Under the pieces are notes generated by a model that saw only the letters and a list, made by a program, of their open reading frames with translations, did no database searches and was not told the origin of the DNA. Made by a program: the position numbers and the translations under genes. From Mycobacterium sp. E2733 (GTDB taxonomy: Bacteria > Actinomycetota > Actinomycetes > Mycobacteriales > Mycobacteriaceae), in assembly GCF_001667585.1 (NCBI RefSeq), contig NZ_LZJZ01000086.1, positions 19,026-83,025 on the forward strand: a DNA stretch of 64,000 bases. Reading direction: 5' to 3'. Of the stretch, positions 1 to 8,539 are shown piece after piece (the first letter of the stretch is position 1; every line of letters starts with the position of its first letter).

Positions 1-1
1 C

Positions 2-526
2 GGCGTGGGCGAGCGCACCACCCCCGCGGGCGCCGAAGCGTTGGCCCGCAGCCTCTTTGACGATGACCTCGCGCACAAGGTGCTCGCCGTGCCGATCGCC
101 CAGCGGCGCGCGCAGATGCACTTGGACACGGTGTGCACGATGGTCGACACCGACACCGTGGTGATGTACGCCAACGTCGTCGACACGCTTTCGGCATTCA
201 CCATCGAGCGCACGCCAGAGGGCGTCGCCATCAGCGACGAAGCGCCGTTTCTGGAGGCCGCCGCCAAGGCGATGGAGATTGACCAGCTGCGCGTCATCGA
301 CACCGGGCTGGACCCCGTCATCGCCGAACGCGAGCAGTGGGACGACGGCAACAACACGCTGGCGCTGGCGCCCGGCGTGGTCGTCGCCTACGAGCGCAAC
401 GCGCAGACCAACGCCCGCCTGCAGGACGCGGGCATCGAGGTGCTCACCATCGCGGGCTCCGAGTTGGGCACCGGCCGCGGCGGGCCGCGCTGCATGTCCT
501 GTCCCGTCGCGCGCGACCCGCTCTAA
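2..526 (+). CDS. arcA: Arginine deiminase, C-terminal part (5' end outside window)
   Basis: Hydrolyses L-arginine to citrulline and ammonia in the cytoplasm. The frame is open from base 2, so about 174 C-terminal residues are present; the family is usually about 400 residues. The C-terminal motif GGPRCMSCP carries the expected catalytic cysteine, and the His-containing HLDTV segment (around residue 40 of this fragment) fits the family's active site. The apparent start at base 5 is an artefact of the window edge. A palindrome follows the stop codon and the next gene converges on it. The position matches Rv1001 beside Rv1002c in M. tuberculosis. Confidence 0.93.
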   Translation, partial: GVGERTTPAGAEALARSLFDDDLAHKVLAVPIAQRRAQMHLDTVCTMVDTDTVVMYANVVDTLSAFTIERTPEGVAISDEAPFLEAAAKAMEIDQLRVIDTGLDPVIAEREQWDDGNNTLALAPGVVVAYERNAQTNARLQDAGIEVLTIAGSELGTGRGGPRCMSCPVARDPL

Positions 527-534
527 CGGGCGCC

Positions 535-590
535 GAGATTGCCGCCATGATTGTGGACAACGCGGATATCACAGCCATAGCGGCAATCTC
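535..590. repeat. Intergenic inverted repeat between convergent arcA and pmt
   Basis: GAGATTGCCGC at 535-545 is a perfect inverted copy of GCGGCAATCTC at 580-590. The arms extend imperfectly inward (CATGATTGTG against CACAGCCATA), giving about 21 bp arms around a 14-nt loop at 556-569. It fills the gap between two convergent genes, so a bidirectional terminator is plausible, but there is no T tract. It could also be a mobile palindromic unit. Confidence 0.6.
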
Positions 591-598
591 GACGCAAC

Positions 599-2179
599 TC
601 AGCGCCAGCTGGGCAGCCAGATCTCCATGTCCCAGGTCTGCTGCGAAATCGGCAGACCGGTGAGCACCGGGAAGAGCCAGGCGAAGTTCGTAACCACCAA
701 CGCCACGTAGCAACACACGGCGATCAGCCCGAGCGTGCGTCGTTCCGAGCTCACCCCGCGGGCTCGGCCCGGCTGGTAGAGGATGTCGCCGCAGATCAGC
801 GCAATCCCCATCACCAGGAACGGCGCCATCGTCGCCGCGTAGAAGAAGTACATCTGGCGGTCGATGTCGGCGAACCAGGGCAGCCACCCGGCGCAATAAC
901 CGGTCAGCACAACGGCGTAACGCCAGTCGCGGCGGACGAAGGTGCGCCAGGCCGCATACAGCAGGACGGGGACCGCCAGCCACCACATGGCCGGAGTGCC
1001 CACCAGCATCTCTGCCTTGACGCACGACTGTGCGCCGCATCCGGAGACGTTCTGCTGATCGATCGCGTACAGCACCGGCCGCAACGACATCGGCCAACTC
1101 CACGGCTTGGACTCCCACGGGTGGTAGTTCCCGGCAGCGTTCGTCAGGCTCTTGTGAAAATCGAAAGCCTTTGCGGTGTAGTGCCATAGCGAACGGATGG
1201 CGTCGGGCAGCGGCACCACCGAATGGGGTCCGATCGACTGGCCCACCTCGTGTCGGTCGATCGCCGTCTCGGACGCGAACCACGGCGCGTAACTGGCCAG
1301 GTACACCGCGAACGGAATGAGCACGAGCGCGTAAGCGGTGGGGATCAGGTCACGCCGGAAAACGCCCCGCCATGGGTTGGGCACCTGGTACTGGCGGCGC
1401 GCCGCCACGTCGAACGCCAACGACATCACGCCGAAGAACAACACGAAGTACAGCCCGGACCACTTTGTGCCGCAAGCCAATCCCAGCAGGACACCCGCCA
1501 GGAAGCGCCACCAGCGCACCCCCAGCCGCGGGCCCCACACCGTCTCGGCGGCGCGTCCCTCCAGCAAGACGACGTGCATGCGCTGGCGCACCTGATCCCG
1601 GTCGACGATGAGCGCGCCGAACGCGGCGACCACGAAGAAGGTGAGGATGCCGTCGAGCAGCGCGGTCCGCGCGGCGACGAAGCTGACGCCGTCGCAGATC
1701 ACCAGCACGCCGGCGATGGCGCCGACCAGCGTCGAGCGGCTGATCCGCCGGACGGTCCGCGTCACCAGAACCACCAGCACCACGCCGAGCAGCGCGCCGG
1801 TGAACCGCCAGCCGATGCCGTTGTAGCCGAAGGTCGCCTCGCCGATCGCGATCAGCTGCTTGCCGATCGGCGGATGGACCACCAGGCCGAACCCGGGATT
1901 GTCCTCCACCCCGTGGTTGTGCAGCGCCTGCCAGGCCTGCGGCGCGTAGTGCTTCTCGTCGAAGACGGGTGTGCCGGCGTCGGTCGGCGAACCCAGGTTG
2001 AGGAATCGGGTGATCGCCGCCAGCAGGGCGATCACGCCCGTGACGACCCAACCGCGGATGTGATCGATCGGCCCGAAGTCGGCCACCGGAACCATCGGTC
2101 CCGGGCTGACGACGGGCACGACACGCTCCGGGCCGGCGTCTTCCACGTCCAAGGACGTTTCGCGGGGCGGGGCGGACAT
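599..2179 (-). CDS. pmt: Dolichyl-phosphate-mannose--protein O-mannosyltransferase (PMT family)
   Basis: Polytopic GT39 enzyme that transfers mannose from polyprenyl-phosphate-mannose to secreted proteins at the outer face of the membrane. 526 residues. The conserved first-loop segment TPVFDEKHYAPQAW carries the acidic DE motif. Many hydrophobic helices follow, with PWESKPWSWP and the C-terminal IEWLPSW-type ending (here MEIWLPSWR) typical of the mycobacterial orthologue Rv1002c. I start at the ATG at 2179 (MSAPPRET). The frame stays open far upstream across rsmI, but that extension is antisense to a well-supported gene. It is divergent from rsmI with only 25 bp between start codons, so the two promoters must overlap. 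Confidence 0.95.
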   Translation of the reverse strand: MSAPPRETSLDVEDAGPERVVPVVSPGPMVPVADFGPIDHIRGWVVTGVIALLAAITRFLNLGSPTDAGTPVFDEKHYAPQAWQALHNHGVEDNPGFGLVVHPPIGKQLIAIGEATFGYNGIGWRFTGALLGVVLVVLVTRTVRRISRSTLVGAIAGVLVICDGVSFVAARTALLDGILTFFVVAAFGALIVDRDQVRQRMHVVLLEGRAAETVWGPRLGVRWWRFLAGVLLGLACGTKWSGLYFVLFFGVMSLAFDVAARRQYQVPNPWRGVFRRDLIPTAYALVLIPFAVYLASYAPWFASETAIDRHEVGQSIGPHSVVPLPDAIRSLWHYTAKAFDFHKSLTNAAGNYHPWESKPWSWPMSLRPVLYAIDQQNVSGCGAQSCVKAEMLVGTPAMWWLAVPVLLYAAWRTFVRRDWRYAVVLTGYCAGWLPWFADIDRQMYFFYAATMAPFLVMGIALICGDILYQPGRARGVSSERRTLGLIAVCCYVALVVTNFAWLFPVLTGLPISQQTWDMEIWLPSWR

Positions 2180-2204
2180 CGGTGTCGATCGTAGGCTGTC
2201 CGTC

Positions 2205-3041
2205 ATGACCACCGGCCGCCTGTTGCTGGGCGCGACCCCGTTGGGCCAGCCATCGGACGCCTCGTCCCGCCTGATCGACGCCCTCGCCCACGCCGACGTG
2301 GTGGCGGCCGAGGACACCCGAAGGGTGCGGACGCTGGCGAAAGCGCTGGACGTCGCCATCTCCGGTCGGGTGATCAGCCTGTACGACCGGGTCGAGGCGG
2401 CCCGGGTGGACTCGCTGATCACCGCCCTCAAGGCCGGGGCGACGGTGCTGGTGGTCAGCGACGCCGGGATGCCGCTGATCAGCGACCCCGGCTTCCGGCT
2501 GGTGGCGGCGTGCGTGGAGGCCGACCTACCGCTGACCTGTCTGCCCGGCCCGTCGGCGGTGATGACCGCGCTGGCCCTGTCCGGCCTGCCGGCCGAGAAG
2601 TTCTGCTTCGAGGGTTTCGCCCCGCGCAAGAAGGCAGCGCGGCGCGCCTGGCTGGACTCGCTGTCCGACGAGCGGCGCACCTGCGTGTTCTTCGAATCGC
2701 CGCGCCGGTTGGCCGCGTGCCTGCGCGACGCCGTCGACCAACTCGGCGGTGACCGCCGGGCGGCGATCTGCCGGGAACTGACCAAGGTGCACGAGGAGGT
2801 GGTGCGCGGACCGCTCGACGAGCTGGCGGCGTGGGCGGACGACGGAGTGCTTGGCGAGATCACCGTGGTCCTCGCCGGCGCCACCCCGCGCGCCGACCTG
2901 CCGTCGCTGGTCGCGCAGGTGGAGGAGCGGGTCGCCGACGGCGCGCGCGTCAAGGACGCCTGCGGTGCGGTGGCCGACGCGAATCCGGGGGTGCGCTCGC
3001 GCCAGCTCTACGACGCGGTGCTGCGGTCGCGGCGGGCGTGA
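2205..3041 (+). CDS. rsmI: 16S rRNA (cytidine(1402)-2'-O)-methyltransferase RsmI
   Basis: SAM-dependent tetrapyrrole-methylase-fold enzyme that 2'-O-methylates C1402 of 16S rRNA. 278 residues, the usual length. N-terminal LLLGATPLGQPSDAS is a variant of the family's glycine-rich opening. AAEDTRRVRTL, VSDAGMPLISDPGF and CLPGPSAVMTALALSG are the signature blocks. It starts at the ATG at 2205, 25 bp from the divergent pmt start. Matches Rv1003. The start of pmt lies so close that the rsmI ribosome site must overlap pmt control DNA. Confidence 0.95.
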   Translation: MTTGRLLLGATPLGQPSDASSRLIDALAHADVVAAEDTRRVRTLAKALDVAISGRVISLYDRVEAARVDSLITALKAGATVLVVSDAGMPLISDPGFRLVAACVEADLPLTCLPGPSAVMTALALSGLPAEKFCFEGFAPRKKAARRAWLDSLSDERRTCVFFESPRRLAACLRDAVDQLGGDRRAAICRELTKVHEEVVRGPLDELAAWADDGVLGEITVVLAGATPRADLPSLVAQVEERVADGARVKDACGAVADANPGVRSRQLYDAVLRSRRA

Positions 3042-3044
3042 GGG

Positions 3045-4298
3045 TCAGCCAGCCGAGAACGCGGCGGCGATGCGTGGCTGCCCGACGATGGGGGACGCCT
3101 TGTGCAGGCACTCGGCCCATTCGGCGTCGGGATCGGAGTCGGCGGTGATCCCCCCGCCGACGCCGAGCACGGCGCCGCCGTCGGCGTCGAACTCGACCGT
3201 GCGGATGGCGACGTTCAGCTCGCATCCGGCCGCGGGGGAGGCCAAACCTATTGTGCCGCAGTAGATCCCGCGGCGGTGGGGCTCCCATCGGGAGAGCAGT
3301 TGACGGGCCCGCTGTTTGGGCGTTCCGGTGACCGAGGCGGGCGGGAAGGCGGCGTCGAGCAGCGCCGACGTCGGCAGCTCCACGGGGACCTGCGCCGACA
3401 CGGTGGACACCAGGTGCCACACGCCGGGGGCGCGCCGCACCACCAACAATTCGGGCACGGTGACGGTCCCGACCAGCGCCACCCGGCCGAGGTCGTTGCG
3501 GACCAGGTCCACGATCATGATGTTTTCGGCCACCTCTTTCGCCGACGCCCGCAGCGCCGACGGCCAGGCGTCCAGCGGCAGGGTGCCTTTGATCGGGCTG
3601 GACGTCACGAGCGTGCCGCGCCGCCGCAGGAAGAGTTCCGGGGACAGCGACGCCACCGCGCCCCAGGGCCCGGCGACGTACGCCGCCCGCGCCGGCGCGG
3701 TGCGGGCGATGCCGTCGGCGAAGAACTCCAGTGGGGCACCCGTCACCGTCCCGGTGAAGTGCGTGCATACGCACGCCTGGTAGACCTCGCCCGCGCGGAT
3801 GGCTTCGAGGCAGTTCAGCACCCCGTCGCGGTGAGCCGCCCGGTCGGCGGGCGCCCAGTCGATGCGGCAGTCGCGCTCCGGGGGCGGCGCCGTCGCCAGC
3901 GCGGCGGCCAGCCAGTCCGGCATCGGCATGCCGGACAGGCTTTCGTACCACCACTGCCCGTCCCGGTCGCGGCGCAGGACGCAGTCGGTCCAACCGCCCG
4001 CGGCCTCGGGGATCCGGCTCGGCCCGCCCTCGGCGCCGGGGTCGGGATAGGAGAGGTAGCCGATCCAGCCGCCGCCCACCGCAGGCGGGTCGACGGTCTG
4101 CGTGGCCAGCTGGACCGCGAAGGCCGCGTCGAGATCGACCGGCTGCGCCGCCACGCTCGGGGCGATCACCGCCAGCGCGCCGAACCAGTCGCCGGTCAGC
4201 GCGGCCGGCGGCGGCAGCCCGAGGCGTGCCGTGGCGTCGCCCACGGCACGCAGCACCTGGGGTGCGGCGCCAAGGTCGCCGAGCCGGTCGATACGCAC
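3045..4298 (-). CDS. pabB: Aminodeoxychorismate synthase component I
   Basis: Converts chorismate plus glutamine-derived ammonia to 4-amino-4-deoxychorismate for folate synthesis. 417 residues with the chorismate-binding domain in the C-terminal two thirds. Signatures seen are SPELFLRR, SSPIKGTLP (PIKGT fits the aminodeoxychorismate synthase subgroup), ENIMIVDLVRNDLGRV, PPASVTGTPK and YCGTIGLASP. Start is the ATG at 4298. It converges on rsmI with 3 bp between stops. Orthologue of Rv1005c. The Rv1004c equivalent is missing here, which already marks this end of the island as rearranged compared with M. tuberculosis. Confidence 0.94.
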   Translation of the reverse strand: MRIDRLGDLGAAPQVLRAVGDATARLGLPPPAALTGDWFGALAVIAPSVAAQPVDLDAAFAVQLATQTVDPPAVGGGWIGYLSYPDPGAEGGPSRIPEAAGGWTDCVLRRDRDGQWWYESLSGMPMPDWLAAALATAPPPERDCRIDWAPADRAAHRDGVLNCLEAIRAGEVYQACVCTHFTGTVTGAPLEFFADGIARTAPARAAYVAGPWGAVASLSPELFLRRRGTLVTSSPIKGTLPLDAWPSALRASAKEVAENIMIVDLVRNDLGRVALVGTVTVPELLVVRRAPGVWHLVSTVSAQVPVELPTSALLDAAFPPASVTGTPKQRARQLLSRWEPHRRGIYCGTIGLASPAAGCELNVAIRTVEFDADGGAVLGVGGGITADSDPDAEWAECLHKASPIVGQPRIAAAFSAG

Positions 4299-4326
4299 CG
4301 CCCTAGCTTGACAGAAGGGCGGTCAG

Positions 4327-5238
4327 CTAGCCCCGGCTGACGTCACGGGAGGTCGCCAGGGCCACCAGTTTGTCCGGGTTGCGCGTCACGTAGAAGTTGG
4401 TGATCTTGTCGTCGGCGATCTCCAGCGTGATCACGCCTTCGAGCTGATCGCCGAGGTAGAGCAGCACGGCCGGCGCGCCGTTGCACGTCACCATGTCGAC
4501 GCGGAACTCGCCGAACTCCGCCGCCTTGCGGATCAGGCCGACGATGGCGCGGGCCACCCGATCGGCGCCCACCACGGGCCGGCGTGCCGCGGACACCTTG
4601 CCGCCGCTGTCCGCCGTCCATGTGGCGTCGGGGGCGAGCATGGTCATCAGCGTCTCCACGTCGCCGCTGGCCGCCGTCGCGAGGAACTGGGCGGTGATCT
4701 GCGCGTTGCGTTGCGGGTCGGCCGCGTCGAACCTCTTCCGCCGCGCCCGTACGTGTTCGCGTGCCCGGTGCGCCACCTGCCGCACCGTCGGCGCCGGCTT
4801 GCCCACCGCCTCGGCGATCTCGCCGTAGTCGAATCCGAAGACTTCGCGCAACACGAACACCGCCCGCTCGTCGGGGCTCAGCGTCTCCAGCAGGACCAGC
4901 ATCGCCATCGAAATCGATTCCGCCAGAACGACATCGGTGGAGGGATCCTGCTCGTCGAGCAGCAGCGGCTCGGGCAACCACGGCCCCACGTACTCCTCGC
5001 GGCGGCGCGCGTCGGCGCGCAGCGCGTTGAGCGCCTGGCGGGTCACCAGCTGGGCCAGGTATGACTTGGTGTCGCGCACCGTCGACAAGTCGACCGCGGC
5101 CCACCGCAGATAGCTGTCCTGCAGCACGTCGTCGGCCTCGGTGGCCGAGCCCAGCATCTCGTAGGCGATGGTGAACAGCAGCGGGCGCAGCAGGGTGAAC
5201 CGTTCCGCGTGCTCACTGCGCGCCGGCGGGCGCGTCAT
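4327..5238 (-). CDS. ECF41-type RNA polymerase sigma factor (SigJ-like) with C-terminal SnoaL-like domain
   Basis: 303 residues. Sigma region 2 lies at about 10-80 and sigma region 4 at about 110-165 (SPDERAVFVLREVFGFDYGE). A SnoaL-like domain follows at about 175-300. Three features of the ECF41 group are visible: WLPEP in the linker (87-91), DSGGK (210-214, usually DGGGK) and NPDKL near the C terminus (287-291). In this group the C-terminal domain replaces an anti-sigma factor and modulates activity. I take the ATG at 5238, which overlaps the stop of the upstream oxidoreductase by ATGA; a longer upstream extension only reads through that gene. M. tuberculosis SigJ is related in architecture, but direct orthology is uncertain. 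Confidence 0.9.
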   Translation of the reverse strand: MTRPPARSEHAERFTLLRPLLFTIAYEMLGSATEADDVLQDSYLRWAAVDLSTVRDTKSYLAQLVTRQALNALRADARRREEYVGPWLPEPLLLDEQDPSTDVVLAESISMAMLVLLETLSPDERAVFVLREVFGFDYGEIAEAVGKPAPTVRQVAHRAREHVRARRKRFDAADPQRNAQITAQFLATAASGDVETLMTMLAPDATWTADSGGKVSAARRPVVGADRVARAIVGLIRKAAEFGEFRVDMVTCNGAPAVLLYLGDQLEGVITLEIADDKITNFYVTRNPDKLVALATSRDVSRG

Positions 5239-6410
5239 CGCAGTGCGATCTCGGCCGGCGCCGGCGCGGGCCTCTTGCCGCCCTTGAGCCAGAGGTACGA
5301 CCCGGGCTTGGCGGCCTCGCGCCGGATGGCCCACAGCGTTCCCTTGCAGATGGCCTCTTTGATGGACGCGCCGGTCCGGCCGCCCAGCGCCAGGTTCACC
5401 GGGGTGTCGTCGGTGTGCGACAGCTGCACCGTGCCGTAGGTGCGGCCGAGGCTGATGCACTGACCGACGAACGCCTGGCTGAGCAGGGCCGGGGCGGTTC
5501 CGGCGATGCGGCTGAGCACGGTGTTGGCGGCTTGCACACCCAACGGCCCGGCGGCCTGGCAGCTCATCCGCAGAGGCTGTCCCGATGGTGCGGCGGCGTC
5601 GCCCGCCGCGACGACGTAGGGGTTGTCGACGCTGGTCAGCGTCTCGTCGGTGATCAGCCGGCCTACCGCGTCCGTGCTCAGCCCGCTGCGCGCGGCCAGG
5701 TCCGGCACGACGAATCCGGCCGTCCAGATTGTCGCCGCGCTCGGCAGCACGGCGCCGTCGCCAAGCACCACCGCGTCCCAGCGCACCTCGGTCACCATCG
5801 CCGATTCCAGCACGTTGACGCCGTAGCCGCGTAGGCGCTTGGCGACCGAACGCCGGCCCCGCTTGCTAAGCGACGGGCCGAGCGCCTCGCCGCACACCAG
5901 GGTCACCTGGCGGCCCTGTTCGGCCAGCTCGGCAGCGGTTTCGATGCCGGTCAGCCCGCCGCCGACGACCGTGACGGGCGCGGCCAGCGGCAGGTCGGCG
6001 AGCGCGTAGCGCAACCGCTGCGCGCTTTCCAGGTCTGCCACCGCGTACGCGAAGTCGGTGAATCCGGGCACCGTCGCCGGTGTCGCGCCGGTGCTGCCGA
6101 CCGCGTAGATCAGGTAGTCGTAGTCGAGCTCGGCGCCCGAGGACAGCAGGACGCGCCGCGCGGTGGCCTCGATGCGATCGACGGTGTCGACGACCAATCG
6201 GATGCCCTCGCCGAGCAACGTGGAGTAGTCGGCGGTCGCCGCGCCGGTGTCGGCGACCAACTGGTGCAGGCGGATTCGCTCCACGAAGACCGGGCGGGGG
6301 TTCACCAGGGTGATGTCGATGTCCGGACGTTGACGTAGATGGTTCGCGGCCAGCGTTCCGGCGTATCCGCCTCCGACCACGACGACATGAATTTTCTGGG
6401 CGGCAGTCAT
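5235..6410 (-). CDS. FAD-dependent NAD(P)-disulfide-fold oxidoreductase (NDH-2-like), ECF41 partner
   Basis: 391 residues. An N-terminal FAD-binding Rossmann motif is at about 8-14 (VVGGGYAG) and a second dinucleotide-binding motif at about 148-154 (VVGGGLTG). The AAGDAA segment that contacts FAD lies near 270. This is the two-dinucleotide layout of type II NADH dehydrogenases and ferredoxin/rubredoxin reductases. No obvious C-terminal membrane helix is seen, so a soluble oxidoreductase is as likely as a respiratory one. The stop overlaps the sigma factor start by 4 bp, so the two form one transcript. ECF41 genes are typically paired with an oxidoreductase, carboxymuconolactone decarboxylase or epimerase, which fits. 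A good ribosome site (CAGGAGACAGCA) precedes the ATG. Confidence 0.88.
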   Translation of the reverse strand: MTAAQKIHVVVVGGGYAGTLAANHLRQRPDIDITLVNPRPVFVERIRLHQLVADTGAATADYSTLLGEGIRLVVDTVDRIEATARRVLLSSGAELDYDYLIYAVGSTGATPATVPGFTDFAYAVADLESAQRLRYALADLPLAAPVTVVGGGLTGIETAAELAEQGRQVTLVCGEALGPSLSKRGRRSVAKRLRGYGVNVLESAMVTEVRWDAVVLGDGAVLPSAATIWTAGFVVPDLAARSGLSTDAVGRLITDETLTSVDNPYVVAAGDAAAPSGQPLRMSCQAAGPLGVQAANTVLSRIAGTAPALLSQAFVGQCISLGRTYGTVQLSHTDDTPVNLALGGRTGASIKEAICKGTLWAIRREAAKPGSYLWLKGGKRPAPAPAEIALR

Positions 6411-6446
6411 TGCTGTCTCCTGTTCTCACGGGCCTGATGCCCTCGA

Positions 6447-6473
6447 GACACCGCAGGTCCGCAGAGCGTGACA
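6447..6473 (-). promoter_or_regulatory. Candidate ECF41 promoter upstream of the oxidoreductase-sigma operon
   Basis: On the minus strand TGTCACG (6467-6473) and TGTC (6447-6450) are separated by 16 bp and lie 37 bp before the start codon. The ECF41 consensus as I recall it is TGTCACA with a CGTC-type -10 at about this spacing. The fit is good but not perfect (G for A, T for C). It would make the operon autoregulated. Confidence 0.45.
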
Positions 6474-6544
6474 GGCCCGCCCCACATTGTGACGCGTCTC
6501 ACGGGAGCCACCGCCGCGGCGGGGCCGTGCGGCGTCGGACCCGG

Positions 6545-6571
6545 GGATGGCCGGGTGGTGCGTGTTACGCT
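6545..6571 (+). promoter_or_regulatory. Promoter box shared with the GGDEF-EAL gene (copy 1)
   Basis: The block GTGCGTGTTACGCT with GGATGG-type sequence before it is closely matched at 8404-8431. It ends in TACGCT (6566-6571), a TANNNT -10 hexamer. A second shared block, TGACCTGCCC, lies at 6586-6595. This suggests co-regulation or a common duplication origin of the two upstream regions. Confidence 0.5.
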
Positions 6572-6676
6572 GCGCTACGCCAATTTGACCTGCCCCGCGT
6601 CGGATACACGCACCGGATAACCCAGGCAGTATGGGGCCACTTCAGTGTGCATCGGTGTGTGTTGGGAGAAGCGACC

Positions 6677-8341
6677 GTGAAGACGAGGAAGAGCGCGCTG
6701 GCCGCTGTCGTGTGCACGGCAATGGTGCTGAGCGGATGCGGTGGCAAAAGCGATCCGGGCCCACTGTCCGCGATGGTGAGTCCGGCCATCCCGCCCAGCG
6801 CTCAGGAGATCCCCAATCCGCTGCGCGGCCAGTACGAAGAAGGCCTGAATCCGCTTTTCCCGCAAGGCAATCCAGCGCAGCAGCGGTACGCCGCCTGGCC
6901 CGCTTCGGATGACGCCAGCTTGCGGGTTTCCTGGCGGCAGCTGCAGCCCGTCGACCCGCGCACGCTGCCCCCCGACGCTCCCGACGACCGCAAGTTCGAC
7001 TTCAGCGTGATCGATGACGCGCTGACGAAGCTCGCCAGCCGAAACATGCGGCTGACCCTTGGCGTCTACGCCTATGAGTCCTGCTGCAACGATTCCTATC
7101 CGGACAACACCAACGTCGCGATTCCGGACTGGATCCGCTCCGCGGCCACCAGCTATCCCGCGGCGCCGAGCGGTTCCGGACCAGTTGTGGCACAGGCGGT
7201 CCCGAATTGGAACGACGCCGACTACCTGAATGATTTCGGGCAGCTGCTTGCCGCGCTCGGGCGGCGCTATGACGGCGACGAGCGCCTCAGCGTGTTCGAG
7301 TTCTCCGGATACGGTGATTACGGGAAGACCAGCCTCGCGTACGTTCGTGACGCGCTCGGTGCGCCCGGGCCGACGCCGGACGACAGCGTGTCGAAGTTGG
7401 GCTATTACAGCCAGTTCCGCGATCAAAGCATCACCAAAGCGTCCATCGGGCAACTGGTCGCCGCGAACGTCGGCGCGTTCCCGCATACCCAACTGGTGGT
7501 CGCTGCCGAGAATCCCGAGATAGTCCGCGAATTGTTCGCCGACGACGTGACGAAGAAGCTGTCCGCACCGGTCGGCGTCCGCGCGGATTGCCTTGGGGTG
7601 CAGTCACCCCTGCCGGAATGGGCCGAGTCCAGCGACTCTCACTATGTGCGGTACGACGACGCCGCGGTCAACGCGATCAAGCAGCGGCTCACCTCGGCGC
7701 TGGTGATCAGCCAGTGGTGCCGGCTGCCGAGCGGGACCGACCCGCGGTCGTACTACGAGAAGGCCCTCCATGACGTCGTCAGGTATCACGTCTCGATGAC
7801 AGCGAGCGCCGACTTCCCCGACCGGGATGCGCCGTCGGCGATGGACCCGAAGCTATATCTCCTCTGGGCCAAGGCGAACACCTCTGCCGGTTACCGCTAT
7901 TCGGTCGAGGCCAAGCCGGGATCGCAGTCGATCCAGGGCAAGGTGGCGTCCATCTCGGTCGTCTGGACCAACTACGGCTCGGCGGCGGCCACCGAGCGAT
8001 GGGCACCGGGTTACAAGCTGGTCGATTTCTCGGGAGCGGTGGTCCGCACCATTCCGGCGACGGTCAATCTCAAGACGCTGTCGCACGACGACTCCAGCCA
8101 GTCACGCGAGGAGGCGGTTCCGGAATCGTCGACCGAGTCGGTGCACGTCGACGTCACGGGCCTGGCACCCGGGCACTACACGCTGCGCGCGTCCGTGGAA
8201 TGGCAACAGCACAAGCCGGGCGCCTCACACGTGGTGAACTACGCGCCGATGGCGCTCGCCCGCGACGGGCGGGACGGTTCCGGCCTGTATCCGATCGCCA
8301 CGCTCGACATTGCCAGCGACGCCTCCGCCAACGGTCAATGA
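6677..8341 (+). CDS. Exported lipoprotein with DUF4832/glycoside-hydrolase-like domain, paralogue 1
   Basis: 554 residues. It starts at the GTG at 6677, preceded by GGGAGAAG. It opens with a lipoprotein signal peptide ending in VLSGC (cysteine near residue 23), so the mature protein should be membrane-anchored outside the cytoplasm. NPLRGQYEE near residue 46 resembles the NPxRGxY opening of DUF4874/DUF4832 proteins, which are thought to fold as glycosidase-like TIM barrels. A beta-rich C-terminal part (VSISVVWTNYGSAAA onward) resembles the DUF4832 tail. It is strongly similar to the protein at 10413, with long identical stretches such as RRYDGDERLSVFEFSGYGD. The neighbouring polysaccharide genes suggest a role in processing or binding the polymer. 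Catalysis is not shown; the enzyme class is inferred. Confidence 0.82.
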   Translation: MKTRKSALAAVVCTAMVLSGCGGKSDPGPLSAMVSPAIPPSAQEIPNPLRGQYEEGLNPLFPQGNPAQQRYAAWPASDDASLRVSWRQLQPVDPRTLPPDAPDDRKFDFSVIDDALTKLASRNMRLTLGVYAYESCCNDSYPDNTNVAIPDWIRSAATSYPAAPSGSGPVVAQAVPNWNDADYLNDFGQLLAALGRRYDGDERLSVFEFSGYGDYGKTSLAYVRDALGAPGPTPDDSVSKLGYYSQFRDQSITKASIGQLVAANVGAFPHTQLVVAAENPEIVRELFADDVTKKLSAPVGVRADCLGVQSPLPEWAESSDSHYVRYDDAAVNAIKQRLTSALVISQWCRLPSGTDPRSYYEKALHDVVRYHVSMTASADFPDRDAPSAMDPKLYLLWAKANTSAGYRYSVEAKPGSQSIQGKVASISVVWTNYGSAAATERWAPGYKLVDFSGAVVRTIPATVNLKTLSHDDSSQSREEAVPESSTESVHVDVTGLAPGHYTLRASVEWQQHKPGASHVVNYAPMALARDGRDGSGLYPIATLDIASDASANGQ

Positions 8342-8403
8342 CGTCCTCGACGACCGCCTGTTCTCGCCGTCGACCAGCGTTCGCACAAGTTGCTCGTCAG
8401 CCC

Positions 8404-8431
8404 GGATGACGCGGGTAGTGCGTGATACGTT
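8404..8431 (+). promoter_or_regulatory. Promoter box shared with lipoprotein 1 (copy 2), upstream of GGDEF-EAL gene
   Basis: GTAGTGCGTGATACGTT matches the 6545-6571 block at most positions and ends in TACGTT (8426-8431), a TANNNT -10. TGACCTGCCC recurs at 8453-8462, but the spacer is 23 bp here against 16 bp in copy 1. Confidence 0.5.
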
Positions 8432-8539
8432 TTTGCTGACCAAAACCGATCGTGACCTGCCCGGGCCAGCGTAAACCCGGGATCCGCCCCGAGACCGTCC
8501 CCCGCCCGGCTGGGATGCATGCCCGTATCGGAGGAGACC

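Noticed and set aside
2180..2953. Upstream extension of the pmt reading frame
   Set aside because: Lies antisense to rsmI; the conserved protein begins near the ATG at 2179.
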